Assembly: GCF_002163755.1 (NCBI RefSeq)
Contig: NZ_CP015863.1
Coordinates: 1-64,000, forward strand
Reading direction: 5' to 3'
Origin: Vibrio campbellii CAIM 519 = NBRC 15631 = ATCC 25920
GTDB lineage: Bacteria; Pseudomonadota; Gammaproteobacteria; Enterobacterales; Vibrionaceae
DNA length: 64,000 nt
Positions 10,062 to 17,640 of this stretch are shown one piece after another. The notes under the pieces are model-generated. The model was not told where the DNA came from, ran no database searches, and worked only from the letters and a program-made list of their open reading frames with translations. Made by a program: the position numbers and the translations under genes. Numbering within the stretch: the stretch's first letter is position 1; each line of letters opens with the position of its first letter.

Positions 10062-11555
10062 ATGAGTCAAGCAGGATCATCACCGCTATACGCCGCCATC
10101 GACCTCGGGTCGAACAGTTTTCACATGCTCGTTGTGCGTCACATCGATGGCAGCGTTCAAACTATGGCTAAAATTAAGCGCAAAGTTCGTCTGGCCGCGG
10201 GCTTAGATGAACATAACTCTCTTAGTATGGAAGCTATGCAGCGAGGATGGGACTGCTTAAGTCTATTTGCAGAACGCTTGCAGGATATTCCTAAAGAGAA
10301 CATCCGCATTGTGGGTACCGCGACATTGCGAACCGCGACCAATGTGGATGTTTTTCTAGAGAAGGCGAACCAAATTTTAGGTCAGCCTATCGAAGTGATT
10401 ACCGGCGAAGAAGAAGCTGCCACTATATATAAAGGTGTTGCACACACCTCTGGCGGTAGTGGTCGTCGCCTTGTGGTCGATATCGGCGGTGCAAGTACCG
10501 AGCTGATTATCGGTGAAGGTTTCGAAGCCAAAGCACTGACCAGTCTGAAAATGGGCTGTGTGACTTGGCTAGAGAACTTCTTCAAAGACCGCCAACTGAA
10601 CGCACGCAACTTCGACGCTGCCATTGAAGGCGCGAAGCAAACTCTGATGCCGATATTAGAGCAGTACACAGACCTAGGTTGGGATGTATGTGTTGGGGCA
10701 TCGGGTACCGTTCAAGCACTACAAGAGATAATGCTAGCGCAGGGTATGGACGAAGTAATTACTCACTCCAAACTTAAGCGCCTACAAAAGCAGGCGATGC
10801 TTGCTGATCACTTGGAAGAACTCGATATTGAAGGTCTGACCCTAGAGCGTGCTCTGGTATTCCCAAGTGGCTTATCCATTTTAATTGCGATCTTTGAGCT
10901 ACTAGAAATCGATGCCATGACACTGGCTGGCGGCGCACTGCGTGAAGGCTTGGTGTACGAGATGGTTGACGAGCTTCGTCAAAACGACATCCGTGCACGC
11001 ACCATTTGCAGCGTACAAAACCGTTACCAGCTAGATTGCCAATACGGCGAACAAGTCGCAAAACTTGCGGGTAAACTGCTTGAGCAAGTTGGCGGTGAAG
11101 CTTGGGTTGCAGAACCTCAGGGTAAAGTCCTGCTGGAAACAACAGCCAAACTGCACGAAATCGGTCTAACTATCGACTTCAAAAAGGGCGGTGAGCACAG
11201 CGCTTACCTGCTACAGCATCTGGATTTGCCTGGTTACACCCGTGCACAGAAGTTCTTTATCGGTGAAATTGCTCGCCGTTACCGTGAACAACTGACGTCA
11301 CTGCCTGAGCAACATGCCCTTTCAGGCACCAGTGGTAAACGCGTACTGCGCCTATTGCGTCTTGCGGTTTTACTCAGCCATCGTCGTAATCCAGATCTAG
11401 AGCCATGTGTGACTCTCACTGCGGAAGGCGACAAACTGACGCTAAGTATTGATGCGAAATGGCTAGAGGCAAACCCACTGACAACCGCTGAGTTGGAAAT
11501 TGAGTCCAACCGTCAAACAGACATTGGCTGGCCGTTAAGTATCGTGACTTGCTAA
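10062..11555 (+). CDS. gppA: guanosine-5'-triphosphate,3'-diphosphate pyrophosphatase GppA
   Basis: Ppx/GppA-family phosphatase that converts pppGpp to ppGpp and can degrade polyphosphate, thereby shaping the stringent response. The 497-aa protein has the family's N-terminal AAIDLGSNSFHMLV, the second phosphate loop VVDIGGASTELI and the GASGTVQALQE segment, followed by a helical C-terminal domain. The start ATG 10062 has AAAGGAAA about 14 bases upstream and gives the usual length (E. coli 494). The frame is open further upstream, but that part overlaps the rhlB tail in another frame and is not coding. rhlB-gppA is a conserved pair, ending in a terminator 30 bp later. Confidence 0.95.
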   Translation: MSQAGSSPLYAAIDLGSNSFHMLVVRHIDGSVQTMAKIKRKVRLAAGLDEHNSLSMEAMQRGWDCLSLFAERLQDIPKENIRIVGTATLRTATNVDVFLEKANQILGQPIEVITGEEEAATIYKGVAHTSGGSGRRLVVDIGGASTELIIGEGFEAKALTSLKMGCVTWLENFFKDRQLNARNFDAAIEGAKQTLMPILEQYTDLGWDVCVGASGTVQALQEIMLAQGMDEVITHSKLKRLQKQAMLADHLEELDIEGLTLERALVFPSGLSILIAIFELLEIDAMTLAGGALREGLVYEMVDELRQNDIRARTICSVQNRYQLDCQYGEQVAKLAGKLLEQVGGEAWVAEPQGKVLLETTAKLHEIGLTIDFKKGGEHSAYLLQHLDLPGYTRAQKFFIGEIARRYREQLTSLPEQHALSGTSGKRVLRLLRLAVLLSHRRNPDLEPCVTLTAEGDKLTLSIDAKWLEANPLTTAELEIESNRQTDIGWPLSIVTC

Positions 11556-11583
11556 ACCTCACGATAACTTATTGCTTAGTTGA

Positions 11584-11608
11584 AGGTCCCTATCGGGGCC
11601 TTTTTTAT
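11584..11608 (+). terminator. Rho-independent terminator after gppA
   Basis: Stem GGTCCC-TATC-GGGGCC followed by seven T, 29 nt after the gppA stop. Confidence 0.85.
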
Positions 11609-11710
11609 TGCTCATTTTTACCTTCGTACAGCTTAGGGAGCTTTTGGACACCCATGATCTAATTACCCCCACGCTGTACAAAACGCTCCAAACCCTAGTA
11701 AACAGATACA

Positions 11711-11741
11711 AAAAAACCGCTTGATTTGAGCAAGCGGCTTT
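11711..11741 (-). terminator. Rho-independent terminator after yhhQ
   Basis: Stem AAGCCGCTTG/CAAGCGGTT followed by T7 on the minus strand, 18 nt after the yhhQ stop codon. Confidence 0.88.
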
Positions 11742-11758
11742 CGGGGTTCCCACTGATA

Positions 11759-12433
11759 TTAAGACTGAACGCTTGTCGTCACCTTAAAATCAGGGTTCAC
11801 CGCAGTCAGTTTCTTAATTAGGTAATTCAGTAATACGCCGTACATAGGAACGAACAAACCAAGACTGATAATCAGTTTGAAGCCGTAATCTACCAGCGCG
11901 ATTTCCGTCCAATGCTCCGCCATGAATGGATCTGGACTTTGGTAGAACGCAATGGCGAAGAAAGCGATGGTATCAAGTGCATTACCGAAAAGCGTTGAAC
12001 ACGTTGGTGCCACCCACCATTGCTTCATTTGACGTAGGCGGTTAAACACGTGCACATCCATGATCTGACCAAGTAGGTACGCCATGAAACTAGCAATCGC
12101 GATACGAGCAACGAATAAGTTAAATTCCCCTAGGTGACCAAAACCTTGGAATTGACCTTCGAAGAACACCACCGATAGGAAGTAAGACACTGCTAAAGCA
12201 GGCAACATCACTAAGAAGATGATTTTACGCGCCAACTGAGCACCGAAAATACGCACAGTTAAGTCAGTCGCTAAGAAGATAAATGGGAAAGTGAATGCAC
12301 CCCAAGTGGTATGGAAACCGAAAATAGTAAACGGTAGCTGAACTAGGTAATTGCTAGATGCAATAATGACTAGGTGGAATAGAACCAGATAGATAAGGGC
12401 GTTGCGCTGCTGCGCAGGGGTAAAGTTACTCAT
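11759..12433 (-). CDS. yhhQ: queuosine precursor transporter YhhQ
   Basis: Inner-membrane importer of queuosine precursors (preQ0/preQ1), used for tRNA wobble modification. The 224-aa protein is strongly hydrophobic with about six membrane segments. It shares long blocks with E. coli YhhQ, including SSNYLVQLP, GFHTTWGAFTFPFIFLATDL, GQIMDVHVFNRLRQ and FMAEHWTEIALVDY. The start at ATG 12433 (MSNFTPAQ) is chosen because AAAAAGG lies 6 nt upstream and because the family starts here; the frame is open 17 codons further. A preQ1-I riboswitch ends exactly at this ribosome-binding site, so the gene is probably shut off when preQ1 is plentiful. Confidence 0.95.
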   Translation of the reverse strand: MSNFTPAQQRNALIYLVLFHLVIIASSNYLVQLPFTIFGFHTTWGAFTFPFIFLATDLTVRIFGAQLARKIIFLVMLPALAVSYFLSVVFFEGQFQGFGHLGEFNLFVARIAIASFMAYLLGQIMDVHVFNRLRQMKQWWVAPTCSTLFGNALDTIAFFAIAFYQSPDPFMAEHWTEIALVDYGFKLIISLGLFVPMYGVLLNYLIKKLTAVNPDFKVTTSVQS

Positions 12434-12439
12434 GCGATA

Positions 12440-12475
12440 CCTTTTTAGTTTGGTTTGGGGGTGAGGGAACCCAAA
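12440..12475 (-). promoter_or_regulatory. preQ1-I riboswitch overlapping the yhhQ ribosome-binding site
   Basis: Read on the minus strand, stem P1 is TTTGGG (12475-12470) pairing with CCCAAA (12459-12454). The loop is UUCCCUCACC and the tail is CCAAACUAAAAAGG. This matches the preQ1-I layout: G-rich 5' arm, UUC, AC before CCC, then an A-rich tail. The CCU in the loop can pair with the AGG of the Shine-Dalgarno sequence, forming the H-type pseudoknot that blocks translation in the short translational members of this class. The downstream gene is a queuosine-precursor transporter, which fits. Sequence match is seen directly; ligand and mechanism are inferred. Confidence 0.82.
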
Positions 12476-12619
12476 TCGAGTCACTGAATAAAGTGGCTCT
12501 TACCAACAATGTAAAATGAAAAATAAACTGGCTTGGCTCTTTCTGAGCGAAGCGGTGGGCGATTATACATTAACCACTTTCCGCCGCAAGCCGTCTGTTT
12601 TACGCAAACGTTTGAGCAT

Positions 12620-12652
12620 AAAAAAGGGTGTTTCATGTGAAACACCCTTTTT
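12620..12652 (-). terminator. terminator built on a parS-like palindrome
   Basis: Long symmetric hairpin AAAAAGGGTGTTTCA/TGAAACACCCTTTTT, bidirectional, 15 nt after the DUF3630 stop. Its centre, TGTTTCATGTGAAACA (12629-12644), differs from the parS consensus at one position. Confidence 0.85.
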
Positions 12653-12667
12653 AGAAAGATTCTATTT

Positions 12668-12973
12668 TTAGAAGCCGCGTTGGAACAATCCTGCAAGATA
12701 ATCCAGCTCTTCCCTGCTCTCATCAATCGCTAGGGCTTCAAACCAAATCGCTTCGCTGTAATGCTCTGCTTTCATAAACAGTCGGCAACCTTCAAAGTCG
12801 ATCAGCCAAGAGTGAATATCTGCATCCCACTGCTTTTCCACCACAGTAGCAGAAAGCAAGCCGACTAAACGCTCACCTAAAGCAGGAAAGCTATCAAGGT
12901 CAAAGCTCGGCGCGGTAATGATTAAGCGACCTTCTTGTGCCATGTAGTCCGCTAAGCCAAATTCCTTTTGCAT
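12668..12973 (-). CDS. DUF3630-family protein
   Basis: A 101-aa acidic, soluble protein with no signal peptide or recognisable catalytic motif. Features are SFDLDSFP, a VVEKQWDADIHSWLIDFEG stretch and an aromatic C-terminal half. It resembles the small DUF3630 family found next to recQ in vibrios; this family call is from memory of the pattern. It starts 9 bp after the recQ stop, so it is almost surely co-transcribed with recQ, and a terminator follows. A link to recombination is only contextual. Confidence 0.72.
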   Translation of the reverse strand: MQKEFGLADYMAQEGRLIITAPSFDLDSFPALGERLVGLLSATVVEKQWDADIHSWLIDFEGCRLFMKAEHYSEAIWFEALAIDESREELDYLAGLFQRGF

Positions 12974-12982
12974 CTTGGTTCC

Positions 12983-14818
12983 TTATCCGTGGTGAGTAAT
13001 GTGTTCTTGAATCAAATCGAGGAATGGATCGGCGTACTTCTCCAGTTTGCGCTGACCAACGCCGCTGACTGCCAGCATTTCGCCGTAAGACGTTGGCAGA
13101 ATTTCCGCCATATCAATCAGAGTAGCGTCACTGAAGACCACGTATGGTGGCAAACCATCTTCATCAGCAATCGACTTACGCAGCTTACGTAACTTAGCAA
13201 ACAGCTTTTTGTCGTAGTTCTTACTGGTCAGTTTATCTGATTTAGCCGCACGTGCTGCGGTGTCTAAACGTGGAACCGCTAATTCTAGCGTCACATCGCC
13301 ACGTAGCAGCGGACGCGCCTCTTCAGTAAGTTGCAGCGTTGAGTTACGCGTGATGTTTTGGAACAGCAGCCCTTTGTGGATTAACTGACGGAAGATACTC
13401 ACCCAGTAATCGTGGCTGTGGTCGCGACCTATCGCGTAGGTAGAAATCTTATCGTGCCCGTTTTCACGTACACGAATGTTTTGCATGCCACGTAGCACTT
13501 CTACCACGTAGCCCATACCAAAGCTCTGATTCACTCGGTACACACAAGACAACGCCTTACGCGCTTCTTCCGTGGCATCAAAGTGTTTCGGTGGATCTAA
13601 GCAAATATCGCAGTTGCCACATGGCTTCTCTCGATACTCACCAAAGTAATTCAATAGCACCTGACGACGACAAGTCTGCGCTTCAGCAAAGGCACTCATC
13701 GCATTCAGTTTGTGGGTTTCCACCTGCTTCTGTGGACCGTCGTCTTTCTCGTCTAACATACGACGCAGCCAACTGATGTCCGCAGGGTCATACAACATCA
13801 TCGCTTCCGCAGGCAAACCATCACGCCCTGCACGACCGGTTTCCTGATAGTAAGACTCGATATTGCGCGGGATATCAAAGTGAACCACAAAGCGCACGTT
13901 TGGTTTGTTGATGCCCATACCGAATGCCACAGTCGCCACTACGATTTGGATGTCATCACGTTGGAAAGATTCTTGAACGTAAGCGCGCTCATCAGCATCC
14001 ATACCGGCGTGATAACCAGCAGCACGAATGTGGTTGTTACACAACTTCTCGGTCACCATCTCAACTTTCTTACGGCTACCACAATAGATGATGCCGCAGT
14101 TACCCTTTTGGGTTTCAAGATAACGAACGATTTGCGAAACTGGCTTGTGCTTCTCAACTAAGTTGTATCGAATGTTAGGACGGTCGAAACTGCCTAGATA
14201 AACCTCTGGATTATTCAGTTGCAGGCGCTCAAGAATATCTCGGCGCGTTGCGTCATCCGCCGTCGCTGTCAGCGCCATAAATGGCACATGGGAAAACTGC
14301 TGCTTAAGTTGACCAAGCGCGGCGTATTCTGGACGGAAGTCGTGTCCCCATTGGGAAATACAGTGCGCTTCATCAACGGCAATCATCGATAGCGGCAGGT
14401 TTTCCAAGCGCTCAATAAAGTCACGCATCAATACGCGTTCTGGCGAGACGTACACCAACTTAATATGCCCGGTATACATACGGTTATACACACTGAGCAA
14501 TTCTTCACGAGGCATGGTCGAGTTGATGCACTCAGCTGCCACGCCGTTGGCTTTAAGCTGATCGACTTGGTCTTTCATCAGCGAAATCAGCGGAGAAATC
14601 ACCAAAGTAATCCCAGAACGAACCAAAGCAGGGATTTGATAACACAGCGATTTACCGCCACCAGTAGGTAGGATAACTAAGCTGTCACGACCTTCTACTG
14701 CAGCATCAATCACCAGTTGCTGACCATCTCGGAACTCTTGGTAACCAAACACATCCTCCAACACACGTTGAGGCGTCAAAGGCGAATCAGATTGTTCGGC
14801 TAGCAAAGTCGAGGTCAT
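12983..14818 (-). CDS. recQ: ATP-dependent DNA helicase RecQ
   Basis: 3'-5' DNA helicase of the RecF recombination pathway. The 611-aa protein has Walker A LPTGGGKS (about 50-57), the DEAH box (149-152) with CISQWGHDFRPEY, and motif VI QETGRAGRDG. The zinc-binding cysteines lie in CRRQVLLNYFGEYREKPCGNCDIC (given here as C-x16-C-x2-C-x2-C). A C-terminal HRDC domain follows, with PTSYGEMLAVSGVGQRKLEKY. The start ATG 14818 (MTSTLLAEQ) gives the E. coli length (609); the open frame extends 54 codons upstream without family support. First gene of recQ-DUF3630, divergent from rarD. Confidence 0.96.
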   Translation of the reverse strand: MTSTLLAEQSDSPLTPQRVLEDVFGYQEFRDGQQLVIDAAVEGRDSLVILPTGGGKSLCYQIPALVRSGITLVISPLISLMKDQVDQLKANGVAAECINSTMPREELLSVYNRMYTGHIKLVYVSPERVLMRDFIERLENLPLSMIAVDEAHCISQWGHDFRPEYAALGQLKQQFSHVPFMALTATADDATRRDILERLQLNNPEVYLGSFDRPNIRYNLVEKHKPVSQIVRYLETQKGNCGIIYCGSRKKVEMVTEKLCNNHIRAAGYHAGMDADERAYVQESFQRDDIQIVVATVAFGMGINKPNVRFVVHFDIPRNIESYYQETGRAGRDGLPAEAMMLYDPADISWLRRMLDEKDDGPQKQVETHKLNAMSAFAEAQTCRRQVLLNYFGEYREKPCGNCDICLDPPKHFDATEEARKALSCVYRVNQSFGMGYVVEVLRGMQNIRVRENGHDKISTYAIGRDHSHDYWVSIFRQLIHKGLLFQNITRNSTLQLTEEARPLLRGDVTLELAVPRLDTAARAAKSDKLTSKNYDKKLFAKLRKLRKSIADEDGLPPYVVFSDATLIDMAEILPTSYGEMLAVSGVGQRKLEKYADPFLDLIQEHITHHG

Positions 14819-14994
14819 GAAAAATCTCAGATTGGGTCTTAAAAAGAGGTGCTTATGCATGCCACTAGCACGCAAAGTGAGGGCACATTGTAATGGGGTT
14901 TCATGGCGAATAAAACCGCAAATTGTTAGGTGATTCTGCTCACGACTCGTATACTGATTTTCTGCTCTATAAAAACTCAATTAGGTGACATCCC

Positions 14995-15909
14995 ATGACA
15001 CCAGAAGAAGAACAACGCGCACGGCAAGGCGTCCTGCTTGCAGTTGGTGCGTACACCATGTGGGGCATCGCACCCATTTACTTCAAATCGATTGCTGAAG
15101 TCTCACCACTTGAGATCTTAAGCCACCGAGTATTTTGGTCTTTCTTTTTACTAGCCGCACTCCTCCACTTTGGTCGCCAATGGCGCTCGGTTCGAGACAT
15201 CATTAAAAATAAAACCAAAATGATGTATTTAGTTTCCACCGCCATTTTGGTCGGGGCTAACTGGCTGATCTTCATCTGGGCGGTCACTTCAAATCATATG
15301 CTCGATGCCAGTCTCGGCTATTACATCAACCCGTTAATCAATGTGTTACTCGGGATGGTATTTCTGGGAGAGAGGTTACGTAAGCTGCAATGGTTCGCAG
15401 TCGCGCTGGCGGCTTGTGGTGTATTAGTGCAACTGATCGTGTTTGGCTCTGTCCCTGTGGTTGCTATCGCACTGGCAATGAGCTTTGGTTTTTACGGCTT
15501 ACTGCGTAAGAAAGTCAGTGTGGAAGCACAAACGGGGTTATTCATTGAAACTCTCGTCATGTTACCTGCGGCAAGTATCTTTCTGTTTTTTATTGCCAGC
15601 ACCCCGACCTCAAACATGTTTGAGAACCCATGGCAGTTGAATACTCTATTGGTTGCCGCAGGTGTCATCACTACCTTGCCGCTACTGTGCTTTACCGGTG
15701 CAGCTACGCGCCTAAAACTCTCAACTTTAGGCTTTTTTCAGTACATTGGACCGAGCTTGATGTTCTTATTGGCGGTACTGATTTACGGCGAACCGTTCAC
15801 CAGTGATAAAGCCATCACCTTCGCCTTTATTTGGGGTGCCTTGGTGGTATTTAGCTTTGATGGTCTGCGTAACAACCGTAAGTCACGCAAAGCCATGCAG
15901 GCACAGTGA
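14995..15909 (+). CDS. rarD: EamA-type transporter RarD
   Basis: A 304-aa inner-membrane protein of the drug/metabolite transporter superfamily with about ten membrane segments and two EamA halves. It aligns with E. coli RarD (296 aa) through GVLLAVGAYTMWGIAPIYFK, the LSHRVFWS loop and YINPLINVLLG. The substrate is not established; RarD is linked by name to chloramphenicol sensitivity. The start is supported by AGGTGA six bases upstream of ATG 14995. A terminator follows 33 bp after the stop. Confidence 0.92.
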   Translation: MTPEEEQRARQGVLLAVGAYTMWGIAPIYFKSIAEVSPLEILSHRVFWSFFLLAALLHFGRQWRSVRDIIKNKTKMMYLVSTAILVGANWLIFIWAVTSNHMLDASLGYYINPLINVLLGMVFLGERLRKLQWFAVALAACGVLVQLIVFGSVPVVAIALAMSFGFYGLLRKKVSVEAQTGLFIETLVMLPAASIFLFFIASTPTSNMFENPWQLNTLLVAAGVITTLPLLCFTGAATRLKLSTLGFFQYIGPSLMFLLAVLIYGEPFTSDKAITFAFIWGALVVFSFDGLRNNRKSRKAMQAQ

Positions 15910-15942
15910 TCGTTTTTTACAAGACATTTAAGAAATTGATGG

Positions 15943-15977
15943 ATAAGCTTGGTTATATTGTGACCAAGCTTTTTTCT
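15943..15977 (+). terminator. Rho-independent terminator after rarD
   Basis: Perfect 9-bp stem AAGCTTGGT/ACCAAGCTT and a T6 run. It ends only four bases before the start codon of the AraC-type gene, so that gene's own ribosome-binding region overlaps it. Confidence 0.85.
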
Positions 15978-15980
15978 TTA

Positions 15981-16778
15981 ATGGAACATATTCAATACTA
16001 CGCAACCGACCATAACGACTTGAGTCTGATTGAGGCGAAATACCAGACCTTTACTTTCCAAAGGCATTACCATCTGGATTTTCACCTCGGTCTGATCACG
16101 CATGGCGCGCAGAAGTTCCAATTCCAAGGCAACAGTCACCATGTCGGCCACGGGCAAATCGTGCTTATGCCGCCAGATGAGCTGCACGACGGGCAATCTA
16201 AGCTAGAGAGTGGCTATGAAGTAAATGTGTTTGCGATCGAACCTCACCTATTGAGCGATCTGGCTGATCTTAAGCAAAACGGTCAAATAATACACTTCAA
16301 CGAGCTGATCATCTCGGATCCGCAGATATTTTCACAACTTAGTAACTTGCACGGGCTACTTCGTCGTGAAAACCTCAGCCAGCTCACCAAAGATTGCCTT
16401 CCTTTTGAAGGATTTAACCAGCTTTTTGATCGCTACGGATCGCTTGAGCGAGAGAAAGTGGTGCCGTTAGGAAATCAATCGCTTGGAACATTAAAAGATT
16501 ATCTAATGGCGAATCTCGACCAAGCGGTGCGTTTGGATTCACTTTCAGAGCTGTGCCAACTGAGCCCAACTCAGTTCCAGCGCCACTTTAAAGCGCAAAC
16601 AGGCATGACACCTTATGCTTGGTTTGCTCGCTTGCGCCTCGAGCAAGGCATGAAGTTACTGCAATCTGGCCAATGCGGCACCGACGTCGCCCATCAAATC
16701 GGTTTCTATGATCAAGCGCATTTCAGCAAAGCATTTAAACAGACCTACGGCGTTTCCCCTTCTCAAGTGACTCGATAA
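15981..16778 (+). CDS. AraC-family transcriptional regulator
   Basis: A 265-aa regulator. The N-terminal half is a cupin-type sensor domain (FQRHYHLDFHLGLITHG, then GQIVLMPPDELHDG), as in AraC-type amino-acid or metabolite sensors. The C-terminal ~95 residues hold the two helix-turn-helix motifs, with LSPTQFQRHFKAQTGMTPYAW and the signature QIGFYDQAHFSKAFKQTYGVSPSQ (split here: QIGFYDQAHF, then SKAFKQTYGVSP). I start at ATG 15981 (MEHIQYYA). It has no visible Shine-Dalgarno sequence because the rarD terminator occupies that place. It precedes a LysE-type exporter by 91 bp, and such pairs often form a regulator-exporter unit. The ligand is unknown. Confidence 0.87.
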   Translation: MEHIQYYATDHNDLSLIEAKYQTFTFQRHYHLDFHLGLITHGAQKFQFQGNSHHVGHGQIVLMPPDELHDGQSKLESGYEVNVFAIEPHLLSDLADLKQNGQIIHFNELIISDPQIFSQLSNLHGLLRRENLSQLTKDCLPFEGFNQLFDRYGSLEREKVVPLGNQSLGTLKDYLMANLDQAVRLDSLSELCQLSPTQFQRHFKAQTGMTPYAWFARLRLEQGMKLLQSGQCGTDVAHQIGFYDQAHFSKAFKQTYGVSPSQVTR

Positions 16779-16869
16779 TTTCATTGACCGAAAAAGCTGT
16801 CAGTTTTTTACAAGCGCGACACGATGCTTGATACGACAATAGCCACATTGGTTATATTTGAGATGTATT

Positions 16870-17529
16870 ATGAATGAATCCACTATATTGCTGACATTGG
16901 CCAGCATCCACTTTATTGCCCTAATGAGCCCAGGCCCAGACTTTGCGCTCGTGATACAAAATGCAGCGCGCCACGGGCGCCAAACTGGTTTGTACATCGC
17001 ATTGGGTTTGTCTGCCGGTATTTTGCTGCACTCTTTGTTCAGCCTGACAGGCGTGAGTTATATCGTCCACCAGCACCCAGTGTTGTATTCCGTAGTGCAG
17101 CTGCTCGGTGGTAGTTACCTGCTCTATTTAGGTATTGGTGCATTGCGCGCCGTGATCTCAATGATCAAAAACCCAAAGGCGGATCAACCTAAGAAGCAAA
17201 ATAACCTAGTGATCAGCAACAAACGTCAGGCATTTGCTAAAGGGTTCGCGACCAACATTCTTAACCCGAAAGCCTTGGTTTTCTTTATCAGTTTAATGTC
17301 GAGCTTAGTCCCTGCCAGCATGTCAGTGACTGGTAAAGGCATGGCTCTGGTGATTCTGTTTGGTTTATCTCTGCTTTGGTTCTCTAGTCTCGCGTGGATG
17401 CTATCAACACAGCGCTTACAACGTAAATTGCAGCAAGCGGGCATCTACATCGACGGTCTGTGTGGGGTGGTATTTACCCTAGTGGGTGGCAGTATTTTGT
17501 ACCAAACGATCAGCACTTTTATCGGATAA
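16870..17529 (+). CDS. LysE/RhtB-family amino-acid exporter
   Basis: A 219-aa inner-membrane protein with about six membrane segments. It has the family signature MSPGPDFALVIQNAARHGRQ (residues 19-38) and FATNILNPKALVFFISL in the middle. Members export amino acids such as threonine, homoserine, lysine or leucine; the substrate cannot be read from the sequence. ATG 16870 is chosen, four codons after an in-frame TTG. It follows the AraC-type regulator on the same strand, which may control it. Confidence 0.9.
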   Translation: MNESTILLTLASIHFIALMSPGPDFALVIQNAARHGRQTGLYIALGLSAGILLHSLFSLTGVSYIVHQHPVLYSVVQLLGGSYLLYLGIGALRAVISMIKNPKADQPKKQNNLVISNKRQAFAKGFATNILNPKALVFFISLMSSLVPASMSVTGKGMALVILFGLSLLWFSSLAWMLSTQRLQRKLQQAGIYIDGLCGVVFTLVGGSILYQTISTFIG

Positions 17530-17640
17530 AGTACTGATTTAAAAGCGTAGCACAATCGACATTTCTAAGATTGCTGACTCGACGTGACTCTTCATGACTG
17601 CCAAGCTGAAAGCACAAAACTGGCAACATGGAGAGTCATC

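Noticed and set aside
11559..11753. A 64-codon minus-strand frame between gppA and yhhQ
   Set aside because: It spans two terminators and has no start signal.
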